Numbered from the stretch's first letter, positions 21,848-33,308 are shown. The stretch is 64,000 bases of DNA from Adiantum capillus-veneris (GCA_014529385.2 CM043942.1:50782774-50846773), one strand, 5' to 3'. Program-made: numbers and translations. The notes: generated by a model not told the origin, from the sequence alone.

Positions 21848-22005
21848 AGTGCAAAATAGCTTTTCCTATTATTGGATGCACACATGATATAAAAGAGGGA
21901 GTGATTGATATCATACAGTATACTAGTCACAGTTAAGTGCAAAACAATTTTTTCCTATTTTTGGATGCATACATGACATAAAAGAGGGAGTGATTGATAG
22001 CATAC
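21848..22005. repeat. Tandem duplication, 88-base period
   Basis: GTGCAAAATAGCTTTTCCTA followed by GGATGCACACATGATATAAA and AGAGGGAGTGATTGATA recurs 88 bases later with about ten substitutions. It lies immediately outside gypsy C, next to the 52-bp inverted repeat copy. Confidence 0.85.
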
Positions 22006-22046
22006 CAAAATGAATCAAGCTTAGCTCTACAAAATATATTATCACC
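21995..22046. repeat. Outer copy of the 52-bp inverted repeat
   Basis: Exact reverse complement of 17962-18013. It overlaps the end of the 88-base tandem duplication, so this location is the likely source of the filler inside gypsy C. Confidence 0.9.
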
Positions 22047-22639
22047 TTACCATGTCATTTCACCCATGCGGGACTCATACGATCAATCATGATGTGAAAA
22101 GAAAGCCATTTTGTGCAAAACTATCCATACAGCAGTTGTGTTGGCTACATACACAACATAAAGTTATGGACATGAGAACCTTAAAGCGCATGAGATATAT
22201 ATATGCACATCAAACCTACAACTCTAGAGATATGGTACTCCTCTTAACCTATACATAAAAAGTAATTCAAACTCACACTCATGAATGATGATGGTCTATA
22301 TAAATTATCAAGTATTAGTAGATTTTTCTATCAGATGAATGCATATAATGGTCTCAAGGAGGGGTTGGAATTGGTTGGGAAAAAATTGCCTTGAGTTCAA
22401 AAGGCAACATGGCAATTTTTCAACTATTCACTCAAGCAAAATTTTCAATGCTACATAAAAGTTTAAATTTGCATACGATGTGCTTAAATAGTTCGAGTTA
22501 TAATTAGTGTTTGTATACATTGAAACTCGTTAGTTGCCTACTATAATTGACCTGATAGTTCTAGCGTACCTGTGTGTGTGTGTGTGTTTTTTAAGTAAAA
22601 AGTGAATGGTTTGCCAAAAAATGTCTGACCCCATACAAG
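22047..22639. other. AT-rich sequence without recognised genes
   Basis: No coding signal. A short (GT)9 run lies at about 22571-22588. Confidence 0.5.
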
Positions 22640-23525
22640 TGTGAGGGGCAGGGTTGATTGTTGGGGTTTAAGCATAATTTCAATGGTGTTGTGGTGTTGT
22701 ATCTGATTGATCTGACCACATTTTCATTGGGGCACATGATTTTGATTACGATGATAAATAAGGCTGAAATATACATTCTGCTCATGATTCACATGAGAGG
22801 TTCTGGTGACGTAATGTGTGTGATGTCCTGTGGTAATGCATATTATGAATTATGCAATTGTTGTGAGTTTAGTGAGAATCTGATGCAGAATCTACCATTC
22901 AAAGAGAGAGGCCTGATTGCGATCTTGAATTTCAGCAAGGCTAATTGCAATCTCAGGGAAGGCACGTCGATGTGCCCTCTTCCAAGCAATAAATTTGCAG
23001 CAGTAGAAGGAAGGCATGCCGACATGCCCCCTCCAAACAATAAATTTACAATTGGAAATACCAATCTCAGGGAGGGCATGTTGTGCCCTCATCCAATGAT
23101 GAAATATGGAAAGGAATATCAAAATTTCTTAGAGGAAACGTTGAGGTGTCCTTCCAATGACTTGAATTTCCCTATTTCAATTGATGAGGTGCGTTGACAT
23201 GTTCATGCCCTCCCTAAGATTGTAATTTTCCATTGTTATTTTATTTTAATTCTTTTGGTACCAAACTTTAATCTTTTTAGGATGGGAGACATCATGATAG
23301 TCATTCAATTGCTTGTAGTGTTGTGATCTAAAGATTGCTTTGTGGTGTTTGCAGTCTTGTGTCCATATCGTTCATCTTCAAATGAAGCGAGCAATAGATC
23401 TCAAAAAAGAAGGATTTCCAATGGTTGTCAAATTTTGGGTGAAGTTAGTTAATGGGTGGAGACAAGTTTTAAAGATACAGAGGATTTGGTGAAGAAGGTG
23501 TCATCATTGTGATGATGTCCAGCTG
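22640..23525 (+). repeat. Duplicated segment, copy 1, with palindromes and coding remnant
   Basis: Matches 25933-26890 in order. Shared elements are a GTGAGGGGCAG start, the AGAGAGAGGC(C)TGATTGCGATC block, a series of small palindromes at 22961-22976, 23013-23028 and 23074-23088, an AATAAATTT spacer, and the CTAAAGATTGCTTTGTGGTG block. The last 150 bases correspond to the coding-like stretch QILGEVSNEVETSFKDTEDL of copy 2 but carry small deletions that destroy the frame. No product is known. Confidence 0.75.
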
Positions 23526-23544
23526 CCAGGATTTGCAAAGAATT

Positions 23545-24624
23545 CTAGTAAAAAATACATGAACTTAGAACGCTATGATGATGTTGTAGTTGGTTGATGA
23601 GTACTTTGGATAAGGGCTTTTCCCCTGATTTTGTAGCATGCACTTTGTTGCTTGATATGAACTGCAAACTGAAGAGGCTTGATAAAGCTAGAGAGATGTT
23701 TGATGGAATATGTTCAATGGGGTTACATGCCTGATCTTGGTGCATACGATAAGATGATTGAGTTTCACTGTGGAACTGGAAATCTTGAAGAGGGAGAAAC
23801 ATTGCTAGCAGAAATGGAGGAGGAAAAGCTACATGGATCTGTTGATACTTACCTTATGGTTCTTAATGGCTATGGGAAACAAGATAAAGCTGCAGAGGCC
23901 TTAAAAATGTTTTCAATTATGAATGAGGATGCCTTCTTAAGGCCACAAATGAGTCCTGATATCTACTCAGCTCTTATGAATGCTTATATTCACTCAAATT
24001 TTCTACCATCTGTTGTCCTGAAAATTGAAGATATGATGAATTCAGGATTTGCTCCTCCAGATGAGTCAGTTAACATGCTAATTGTTGCCTTCGAGAAAAA
24101 AAATTAGTTTCAAAGGGCGGTAGATGTGCTGCTAAATCTAGAAAGCATGGCTATAAGGCCCGGGTGGAGACTCTGATGACGCTAATTGGATGGTTTGGAA
24201 AGTTGGGCTTGGTTCAGGAGGCAAAAAATCGTGATAGAACCTCAAAGAGAAAGGTGATGTTTTGGATTGCAAACCTTACGCTAGTCTTTTTTCAGTGTAT
24301 GCTAGAGAAACTTCCGTTGATAAGGTGAAGGCTCTTCTCGTTGAGGAGGTTGAGATTGATGTTTCAACTTATGAGCTAATGATTGTTTCATTGTTGGATG
24401 GCAACGATCGTGAGGAGGCTTAGTCCATGCGAGATCGGATGATTGCCCAAGGTCTCACCCCATCTGATGAGGTTGAAAGAGCTTTATTAGGAATTCAAGC
24501 AGACAACTTTCTTGCAGGTGTTAGCAAGCCTTCAAAAGGAGCAACACAAAACTTAGGGATAGAAAACAAAAGTTTTCCTGCGGGTGTGAGTAAGCGTGCG
24601 GAGGAGGCACCTGAAACTCTATGA
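23545..24624 (+). pseudogene. Pentatricopeptide-repeat (PPR) protein pseudogene
   Basis: Helical repeats of the PPR type are visible: DKGFSPDFVACTLLLD, KRLDKAREMFD, then after a frameshift near 23710 GYMPDLGAYDKMIEFHCGTG and NLEEGETLLAEMEEEKLHGS. Next come VDTYLMVLNGYGKQDKAAEA and SPDIYSALMNAYIHSNFLPS. An in-frame TAG at 24105-24107 interrupts FEKKN/FQRAVDVLL, a frameshift lies near 24170 and a further one near 24280. It ends MRDRMIAQGLTPSDEVERAL with a degenerate tail. PPR proteins act in organellar RNA processing. No intron is evident and both ends are lost, so it may be a retrocopy or a captured fragment. Confidence 0.85.
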
Positions 24625-24990
24625 GGAATAATCACCACTCTGAATTTCATGTCAGCTTCTTTGAAGTCTTTATTGTTGCTACGACAGAGTGGGGCTCTAT
24701 TTCGAACCTTTTCTTGAGTAGCAAGGTATATCTTCAATCAAAGTGCATATATGAGATCTGCAAACAAATGTTGGTGCATTGATTCCACATATTTATTAAA
24801 GATTGGACAACGTTTCTGTTTGAAATGCTTATATCACTTGGTTACAGTTGTAGGTAGTTGTGATCATGGCAATCAGCTAAGATTCGGGTAGAGAGAAGCC
24901 TGATTCATGCCAGATTGTCAGATAGCAAACATGTGGTTCTTTTATTGAAATGTTTATGGCAGTCATTGTCATACCATTATTTTTGGTTTG
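24625..24990. other. Non-coding flank of the PPR pseudogene
   Basis: No coding signal recognised; possibly the former 3' UTR and flank. Confidence 0.35.
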
Positions 24991-25001
24991 CCCCCCCCCC
25001 C

Positions 25002-25042
<41 letters not shown>
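24991..25042. repeat. Poly(C)22 followed by (TC)15
   Basis: Twenty-two consecutive C then a TC dinucleotide run. Assembly length here is likely uncertain. Confidence 0.95.
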
Positions 25043-25045
<3 letters not shown>

Positions 25046-25189
25046 TGTGTCACTACCAGTTGAACAAATGCTAAGCCTTGTATTGGCTTAAGAGTAGCAG
25101 AGTCACACGCCGTCTTTAACTAATTATAGGTCTTTGTTCTTTTTTATCTTGCTTGCCCAATGCCTTCTTTGATTCACAGCCCATGGGGC

Positions 25190-25452
25190 AAGCGTGTGCA
25201 CGCACACTCGTGTTTTCTAAAACTTGGAAAACCTACAAATAAGAGTCATATTTAGTATATTTGAATGTTTTTAAATTTATTTTCCACAGTTTTAGAGGTC
25301 GTCTCTTATAGGTATTTGCTCGTTTTGATGCGTGCATGTGCCCGAACGCACACCCTTGTTTTTCAAAACTTGGAAAACCTACACATAAGAGTCATATTGA
25401 GTATATTTGAAGGTTTTTAGATTTAATTTTCCACCATTTAAGAGGTTGTCTC
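25190..25452. repeat. Tandem duplication of about 105 bases at about 147-base spacing
   Basis: CAAAACTTGGAAAACCTACA, AAGAGTCATATT and GTATATTTGAA recur in the same order (25201-25306 and 25347-25452) with scattered substitutions. Non-coding. Confidence 0.85.
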
Positions 25453-25652
25453 ACCTTCAAATGTTTAATTCGAAAGTAAATGTCAAATTTGGTAGGTGGG
25501 ATTACATGTTTATTTTGAGCATGTGCAATATGCAAACATATTCTCTCATAATGATTTTCGCACTTTGCAGTTGAGTGCTAGCCTTGCTAGTTGCACACAA
25601 TGCATCATCTTTGTTGAAGTTTGTCTTTTTCTGTGTGGCACGTCGTTCTTTT

Positions 25653-25667
25653 GGGGGGGGGGGGGGG
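25653..25667. repeat. Poly(G)15 run
   Basis: Fifteen consecutive G within otherwise unremarkable non-coding sequence. Confidence 0.95.
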
Positions 25668-25839
25668 CGGGTTCCTCTCCATAGGTTTTATTCAACTTAT
25701 CTTCCTTTTATTTTCCCCTTGATGGACACTCAGTCCTTAATTGAGATGTATCTCACAACCCCCTCGCTTTGAAGACCTCTCTCTAATGTTTTGTTTCCGG
25801 TCCCATAGGTCATATCTCACCTTCGTGGATGATAATTGA

Positions 25840-25841
<2 letters not shown>

Positions 25842-25878
<37 letters not shown>
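25842..25878. repeat. (GT)18 microsatellite
   Basis: Pure TG dinucleotide run just left of duplicated segment copy 2. Confidence 0.95.
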
Positions 25879-25882
<4 letters not shown>

Positions 25883-25932
25883 AAAAATCCTAGTTTCTTC
25901 ACCATTGCCAGCCCCGCCCCCCGCCTCCCTCA

Positions 25933-26890
25933 GGTGTGAGGGGCAGCCCTGCGAGGGGGTTGTTAAGCATAAGTTTTATTGGTGTTGTACCAAAATTGAT
26001 TTTGTTGACAGACATACAAGTATTAGGGGCAAAATCCAAATTGTTGCCTACATGACAAATCACATGGTGTTGATAACAATGCTATATGCCCACATGCTTC
26101 ATTACATTCAGAGGTTGATGGCGTGAACGTAAACGGTGATGAAAGTATTATGCGCCTAGCAAAGGTACAATGCAACCTTGTTGCTGATGTTTGTGAGCCA
26201 TTAATATGACATGAGAATTTAATGAGTAGAATCTCACCGTTCAAAAGAGAGAGGCATGATTGCGATCTTGAATTTCAGCAAGTCTAATTGCAATCTCAGG
26301 GAAGGCACGTTGACGTGCCCTCTTCCAAGCAATAAATTTGCAGCAATCTCAGGGAGGGCATGCCGACATGCCCTCCTCATAAAAATAAATTTACAATTGG
26401 AAGTCTAATCTCAGGGAGGGCACGTCGACGTGCCCTTATCCAATGATGAAATATGGAAAGGAAAATATCGAAATTTCTCAGAGGAAACGTTGAGGTGTCC
26501 TTCCAGTGACTTGAATTTCTCTTTCCCTATTTCATCCTTGAGTGAGGGCACGACGACATGCCCTCCCCAAGATTGTAGTTTTTCAATGTTAACTAGTTAT
26601 TTTAATTCTTTTGGCTACCAAATTTAAATCTTTTTAGGATGGGAGACAACATGATAGTCATTCGATTGCTTCTAGTGTTGTGATCTAAAGATTGCTTTGT
26701 GGTGTTTGCAGTCTTGTGAGTCCATATTGTTCATCTAAGCAAATGAAGTGACCAAGAGTCTCAAAAAAGAAGGATATTCCAATAGGTAGTCAAATTTTGG
26801 GTGAAGTTAGTAATGAGGTGGAGACAAGTTTTAAAGATACAGAGGATTTGGGTGAAGATGGAGAAAGTCAACCTAATCCAGAAGGTGTCA
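25933..26890 (+). repeat. Duplicated segment, copy 2, with four palindromes
   Basis: Second copy of the 22640-23525 segment, better preserved. Palindromic units lie at 26304-26319, 26356-26373, 26418-26435 (perfect, GGGCACGTCGACGTGCCC) and 26546-26563. Each sits in an AGGGA...TCCCT-like frame and is separated by AATAAATTT-type spacers. The right part runs into the coding-like remnant at 26700-27253. Confidence 0.8.
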
Positions 26891-27253
26891 CTTAGTGTGG
26901 TGATTTTGTTCCAGCTGAGCTTGTTCCTTAGGAACAAGCCCTTGCAATTGTGCCTTTTATGGTAAGGCCTGAGGTTGGTCAAGATGACAATAATGAAGCA
27001 GAGATCTACCCGAACAAAGGACAAGATATTTTGAATCAATTACAATTGTTTAATTAGCTATCATGAGTGTCATTCTATCCCTCTTTGTAGGTTGATGCCT
27101 CATGCAAACGTTAGAGGACTCAGAAATGAAATGGGTGGTTTGAAGGCTGCTTTTGGCAAAGAGGGTTATGCCCCTAAAAAAGGTGCTTTTATTGTTTCTT
27201 TGTGGACTTTTTCATGCCAAGGGTGCTTCATCTCAAAAGAAAAAACCTCCTAA
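26700..27253 (+). pseudogene. Unidentified broken gene, two putative exons
   Basis: Coding-like frame QILGEVSNEVETSFKDTEDL, then GEDGESQPNPEGVT, a stop, CGDFVPAELVP, a stop, and EQALAIVPFMVRPEVGQDDN. It closes at about 27055. A CTCTTTGTAG acceptor-like site precedes a 52-residue open frame (27095-27253: MPHANVRGLRNEMGGLKAAF, then KEGYAPKKGAFIVSL). I do not recognise either part. The acidic first stretch is partly repeated at 23380-23500. Stops show it is not functional as it stands. Confidence 0.35.
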
Positions 27254-27410
27254 CATAGGATGTCTTCTCAAATATGCGTAGGATGTACGATCACCTACGT
27301 GTAGGATGTCTTGCTCTGCCTCCTCTGCTCTGCTCGCGCCTTCCCTGCCCTGCCCTGCTCGCGTCTGCTCTACTCTGCTTACACTTTCCTTGCACTGCCC
27401 TGCGTTGCCT

Positions 27411-27414
<4 letters not shown>

Positions 27415-27458
<44 letters not shown>
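27415..27458. repeat. (GA)22 microsatellite
   Basis: Pure GA run, preceded at 27300-27412 by an irregular CTGC/CTGCTC-rich stretch. Confidence 0.96.
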
Positions 27459-27461
<3 letters not shown>

Positions 27462-27948
27462 AATGAAATTTTATATTAAACGTCTTTAAATGCCAAAATG
27501 GCCTATGAGATCAAACCGATACAATCTTGGTGGATCTAATACAATGTTTGGGTACAAAAATAAAATAAAGTGTCATAATAATCATTATCTAATTCTCCTA
27601 AATGATTTTCTCATGTTAAACTAATCATTTAATATGGGGAAGTGCCAAGGGAGAAAAAGCTAGAATATTGGTTAAGTTAGCAGACCGGCCACAGTAGGGA
27701 TCCAAAGGAGGGAAAATAGGGATCCAAAATGGGGGCCATGTGCAAAAGAGTTATGTGCAACAATGGGCTTAAAAGACCCTAAGGTTCAGCCCATTAAGAC
27801 TTCCAAAATGCTAAGGTTCCAAAATTCAAAGGTTGTGTCCAAAGGTCAAACATTAGGGAAATTCGATGCTTTGTGTGTGCCCCAAAAGTCTTCATCCATC
27901 CCTACATAGGAGGGGGCGAGCCGTCCAAGTAGGGGATGAGAGAGAAGA

Positions 27949-27949
<1 letters not shown>

Positions 27950-28009
<60 letters not shown>
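27950..28009. repeat. (CA)30 microsatellite in the gypsy F LTR
   Basis: Sixty bases of pure CA at the LTR position that carries GT/CA in copies C and D. Confidence 0.97.
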
Positions 28010-28010
<1 letters not shown>

Positions 28011-28513
28011 GCTCCCTTTACACAAAGGGAATGAGGGACACATGTCAGCTCCCTAGCCTAGATGCCCACAAGGTGTACTCAAATCCTATTGGATGGCCTT
28101 GGAGGTGGACCAATGAGAAGTAGGCTAGAACAAATCTAGCTTAATTAATTTAAAAACACTTAATAAAAGAAACAATGGGAATTAAGCTCTCTAGAAGACA
28201 ATTGGATAGTCTCCCAAGGGGTCCAATGAGCATTCAACAGCCCAATGGCTTGCAAAGGAGGCAAAGGGGTCCAATGAGAGTTTACTTGGATTAAATAATT
28301 ACCTAAAGCTCTCACAAAAGGGGAAAGGGGGACACATGTCAGAAGGCTTATCACTTGTGATGCTTAATTGTCATTGGCTAAGCCTAGGGAGGTCCAATAG
28401 GATGCTAGCATGAGTAATTAGCAAGGGGGTCAACCAAGAGAGAGAGGGGGCTGATTTTTGCAAGGCATTATCACACACACACTCACACAATCTCATGTGT
28501 GAAGCAAATAAGA

Positions 28514-28514
<1 letters not shown>

Positions 28515-28558
<44 letters not shown>
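28515..28558. repeat. (TC)22 microsatellite in the gypsy F LTR
   Basis: Pure TC run. Copies A and D have no comparable expansion at the matching place. Confidence 0.95.
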
Positions 28559-28561
<3 letters not shown>

Positions 28562-29219
28562 CTTTAATGGAAAGCTTATCACCTACTCCAATCTTGTGAG
28601 AAGGGAGGCCTACATCAACAACTCTTGGATTTGTGATGCAAATCCAACCAAGAGCCAAGCTTCAATGCATTCTCATCTCCTCTACCATGCTAATTACTAA
28701 GCTAAGCTATGCTAATATGAGTGATTATGTGAGGAGATGTACATCTTTCTCGTAAGATTACTCCTTCTTCCTCTCAATCTACTCTCATAGCCCGCTAGCT
28801 CTCACCATCTTCGAAGGTGTGTGAGGTCTTGGGTCTGAGACCATGAGGGAATTGATGTTGTGTTTGATAAGTGTTTTGCTTGGTGCATGAAGTTTCCATC
28901 TTCATTGCACTAGCTAGTATTGAAGGAACACAAAGAATTGTATTGGTAAATGTCTCTCTTGATGGGAGAAACCATAATACAAAGTCTTTTGGAGGGGGGA
29001 CCGGCTCCATGTAAATCCGGTCCTCAACTGTTGTCAATAGCTTAATTTCTCTCTCTTTTGAAGTATTGTTCATGCTATCTAACAAGGTGTTGTGCTTTTT
29101 GTTGCTCTCTCCACCCAAGCACTCTTGTTATTCGCATTAGGAATCTATTCTAATGAAATGCTCACGATGTTCATGCTATTTTCCGCTACACACAAGTTAC
29201 TAGGTCATTAAATGCTACA

Positions 29220-29232
29220 TTGGTATTAGAGC
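29220..29232 (+). other. Primer-binding site of gypsy F
   Basis: TTGGTATTAGAGC, one base from TTGGTATCAGAGC, directly after the LTR. The leader runs 29233-29636. Confidence 0.85.
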
Positions 29233-29636
29233 ACAAGGTTTCTCTTTTCTTTCTCAAGAAGGGAGGTCCTCAAGCTAGCTATAAATGGTTGGTATTATTA
29301 ATTGCATGTGAGTAAGTAGAATAGGGATTTTTCAGCCTTGCAATGCGCCTGCCTTCATGCAGTTGACGGGGCATCACCGTTGAGAGCTATGGTCTTAATA
29401 GTGGAGTCCTACGGGGCTTGCCTACAACTTAACCACTATTGATCTATTAGAAGCTTGACAGGAGCCGGTGCTGTTTTGGTGTTGAATGACCCTCTCTTCT
29501 AGTCCTTGCAATTAATGGTATTCAAGCCACGGATACAGTAGCTTGAGTGATTTTTCTAAAGGGGTTAAGAGGAGTAGCAACTAGGGCTTGAAGTGCCAAA
29601 GTACACCAAAAAAGTTTACACCTAAAAGTTGTTAGA

Positions 29637-31700
29637 TTGGCTGACAATAGTAAAGGGAGTGAAATTAATGTTGATAACTTTGATTTTGTTAATGAGCAGG
29701 CTACTAATGATGCCCCGATGCTTGTTAACTATCTTGTTTCTAGGCTTCAACAAGCCATGGGCAATCCATTCCTCTAAAGTGAAGTGTAACGGCGGCTCTG
29801 TGCTCATGGGGTTCTGCAAGCTCCCCACCGTGACGACGGAACACCTAGGAAGCCTCCTGGTGAGACTTCTAAAAGAGGCCTCTCTCCGATTTGGGAAGAA
29901 GAAGAGGATCCATATGAAGGGCTCAAGAATTTACTTCTTGATGATGTATCTCCTTCCCAAAGGAGAACTCAAGAGCCTTCACCGAAGGAATGAGAAAGGA
30001 GTGAGTCTCCCGCCACCTCGATGGAGATGGCTCTACGAAGACGGCGGGGTAAACGCTCTCCATCCCCTCCAAAACGGAGAAGACCATCACACACTTCTCC
30101 ACACCATAATTCAAAGAGGGATGACAAAAAGCAAGAGAAGAAAAAGGCGAGAAAGAGGACACCCTCTTCTCCATCTTCTTCATCCTCTTCCTCTTATGAA
30201 AGTGTTGGTGAAGACAACGAAGATCAAGGCAAGAAAAAGGGGAGAAAGAGGTCACCCTCTTCTCCATCTTCCTCAAATTCTTCACCTTCTGAAGAAAGTG
30301 ATGGTGCAACCTTTGAACCATCAAAAAGAAGAGTCCATAGGAAATCCTATGCCGCATGGAAGAGGTCGTCCAAGCTCAAGAAGTTCAAGGAGGGAGGAAA
30401 GAGCATCTCTTGAGTCCTTACCTACGATGGCACCTTTGGTGCTACAGAAAAAGTCTTGGCCTTTATCCAACAATTTGATGAGGCGTTCGGAGATGAGGGC
30501 TTCACGGAGTCCTCTAAGCTACACCATGTAGCTATGCACACTTCAAAAGTCTGCCAGGCAATGGTGGTCTAGCCTACGGGCCAACGGTGAAGCTCCACAA
30601 ACATGGAAAGCTTTAAGAGCTTCCATTATGAAGCAATTTTTGTCCACCGATGCCAAAGACAAAGTACTCACCGAATGGCAAATCTTGAAGCTCTCTCCCT
30701 ATGAATCCATCCACAAATATGTAGACAAGTTTTGGCACCTACAACTCCAAGCCACTGTCTTCAAAAAGTTGGATTTTGGAGAGAAAAAGCAACAATTTTG
30801 TGCGGGCTTAACCGAAGAAATGGCGGAGTATGTCAACTCCCAAAGGCCATGCACCATATCGGCGGTAATACACCATACTATGGTGGCCTCTCGAATCAAT
30901 TTCCAAACAGGGGCTAAGAGGAATTCTAAGACCTCGGAAAACAAGTGTTCCAATGAGCCTAAGGGGAAGGACAATGTCCAAAAGTCTCCTAAGGCCAATT
31001 CCAACAAAGCTAAAGAGAAGGGAGTTTACAAAGGCAAAAAAAAACTCTCCCTTGAAGAGCTTGAGCGTTATTGTAAGGATAACCAGTGTTTCAAGTGCGG
31101 CAAACAAGGGCATGCGTACCGCGCTTGTCCCCAAAAGAACACTCGCCATGAGCCTCCTAGAGCTACCTTGGTTGAAATCCAAGAGGAGGAAACTCACCAC
31201 AAAGGGTCTCCTCTATGCCATGCTTGGGGAAAGGTAAGAGAACACGATGCTTTTATTCTCTTTGACCCTTGTTCTACTCACAATTTTATATCTATAGAGT
31301 TGGCCACCAAGCTAGGCATACAAACCTATGAGATGGGAGATGTCCTACCCACAGAGGGTGATTTCAAGGGGCAAGAAGCTTCAGTTACTCCCTTAATTGG
31401 GAAATTGAGGCTCCATGTCCAAAGCTATGTGGACAAAGAGGACTTCTTTATCTCTCCTCTCAAGCATGAGGATGTAATCCTAGGGGCACCATGGTTTGAT
31501 CGCCTAGCTGTCAATGTTAAATTTCCCGAAAGGAGAATCTACTTTAGGCTCAAGGGAAAAGATATGTACATAGATGCTAAGCAAATGGGTAACACCATAC
31601 CCAGTGTACAAAAGCAACCTTTCAATAAGTCAATAAAGAGCTCTATTTTTGTGTACATGATTTTTGTTAAAGATTTTCAAAATGAACCTAATGCTTTAGC
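29637..31700 (+). pseudogene. Gypsy copy F gag and protease
   Basis: The start codon is changed to TTG at 29637-29639 (ATG in copies D and E). Gag then runs through several frames: an Arg/Ser/Lys-rich segment (KKARKRTPSSPSSSSSSSYE), a break near 30411, the capsid-like core (SARQWW equivalent, HKYVDKFWHLQLQATVF) and a complete knuckle CFKCGKQGHAYRAC at about 31089-31130. The protease follows: ILFDPCSTHNFIS, with the active-site Gly replaced by Cys, and the end motif DVILGAPWFDRLAVNVKFPE. The 30628-31839 frame is the longest intact part. Confidence 0.92.
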
Positions 31701-33306
31701 AAAAGAAAATAAAAGCAACCACAAAGAATTAGAGTTATCCAATTTTCTCAAGGGTTTCAAGATGTATTTATTAACAACATCCCTTGTGAAGTACCTCCTA
31801 AACGAGGCAATGATGACCATGCAATTGAACTTCTTCTAGGAAGTTCACCACATAACAAACCTCCTTATAGAGTTTCTCAAGCTCAACAAGAGGAGATTAT
31901 TCGGCAAGTGCATGAGTTAGTTGAGAAGGGCAGGGTTAGGCCTAGCTCATCTCCGTTTTGCTCACCTGTGTTACTAGTGCAAAAGAAAGACGGCACATAT
32001 CGTATGTGTGTCAACTACAGAGCACTAAATAGGATCACTATCAAGAATAGGTTTCCCGTTCCACGGGTAGAAGACCTATTTGATAAGCTACAAGGATCGA
32101 TCTACTTCAGTAGGATTGACCTAAAAAGTGGCTATCATCAAATAAGGATAGTTGATCAAGGCATTGTAAAAACCACATTTTGCACTACGTTTGGTCTTTA
32201 TGAATATATTGTCATACCTTTTGGCTTGACCAATGCACGAACCACATTCAAGCGCTTGATGGAGAAGCTATTCAGGCCTCAATGAACCTTCACTGGAGTA
32301 TTCTTTGATGATATTATCATCTACTCTAATTCATTAGACGAACACAAGAAACACCTTTAGGTAATATTTCAAGTTCTAAGAGAGAATAAACTTTATGTTA
32401 ATAAAAAGAAAAGTGATTTTTTCTTGCAAGAGATTTAGTATTTAGGTCACATTATCTCTCAAGATGGCATCCAAATGGATCCATCAAAGTTAGAGGTAAT
32501 AAAAGGATGGTCTAAACCAAGGAATCTTCATGAACTAAGAAGCTTTATAGGTATGGGTGCATACTATAGACGCTTCATAGAAAAGTTCTCACAAATTGGG
32601 GACCATTACATGACCTAACAAAGAAAAGCGTTAGGTATACATGGTCTGCTAAGGAGAACAATGCTTTCGAAAAGCTTAAAGAAAAGCATATCTCTCAACG
32701 TGTGCTTACACTACCGGATCTCTCAAAGCCATTTGAGGTCCAATGTGACGCTTGTGGTGATTGCCTTGGAGCTGTTTTGCTCCAAGAAGGGCACACCATA
32801 GGCTATGAAAGTCAAAGGCTCGACCCTGTTGAGCAAGCCCTAGGAATATATGAAAAGGAACTCCTCACAGTTCTACATGCCTTAGACTCATGGAAGCACT
32901 ATTTATGGGGGATTCCTTTCATTCTGCGAACGGATCACTAAAGTCTTAAGTACTTCATGACGCAGACCAAGCTATCCGACAAACAAATGAGGTGGGAAAA
33001 TTTTCTTTCGCAATTTCATTTTCATATTGCTCACATTGCTGGCAAGCATAATCAAGTAGCCGATGCACTCTCAAGACGACCGAGAGTGAATACAATTTCC
33101 ATAGCAACTCACAATGATCTATCTTCTATGATAGATGAGTATGCTATTCATCCCAATTTTAGAGATGTGATTTCAGCCCTTCCATTAGTGAAGAAAGAGG
33201 AACCATTTACTTTACAAGATGGTTATCTTCTCTATGGCAATAGACTATGAGTTACTAACTCACTCTATGAGAAAGTAATATATGAATCTCATGCTCCTCC
33301 TTATCC
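31701..33306 (+). pseudogene. Gypsy copy F reverse transcriptase and RNase H, truncated
   Basis: RT reads SSPFCSPVLLVQKKDGTYRM, LKSGYHQIRIV, FGLTNARTTFKRLMEKLF, then a TGA at about 32282-32284 just before the catalytic FFDDIIIYS region. More stops follow (ETHKKHL-stop, EI-stop-YLGH). RNase H (32702-33250) has EVQCDACGDCLGAVLLQEGH and a stop after RTDH. The copy ends at about 33306 in the integrase zinc region (HAPPY), where the LTR of element H begins. Most of the integrase, the chromodomain and the 3' LTR are missing. Confidence 0.92.
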
Positions 33307-33308
33307 GG

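Larger units (their letters stand above)
27571..29219 (+). mobile_element. Gypsy F 5' LTR (complete, 1649 bases)
   Basis: Begins TGTCATAATAATCATTATCT and ends AAATGCTACA directly before the primer site. It matches the complement of the LTR pieces of copy D (44345-45859 and 51582-52457), including CTCACACACCTT-type end sequence and the CCATGTAAATCCGGTCCTCA block. Microsatellites CA (27950-28009) and TC (28515-28558) lie inside. Confidence 0.92.

Noticed and set aside
22955-26565. CRISPR-like array
   Set aside because: Units are self-complementary, unevenly spaced and divergent, spacers are repeated rather than unique, and the sequence is plant nuclear DNA.
27095-27253. 52-residue open frame as a small host gene (a thioredoxin-like or selenoprotein-H-like fragment)
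   Set aside because: No Cys pair or family motif is present; it looks more like a stray exon following an acceptor-like site.
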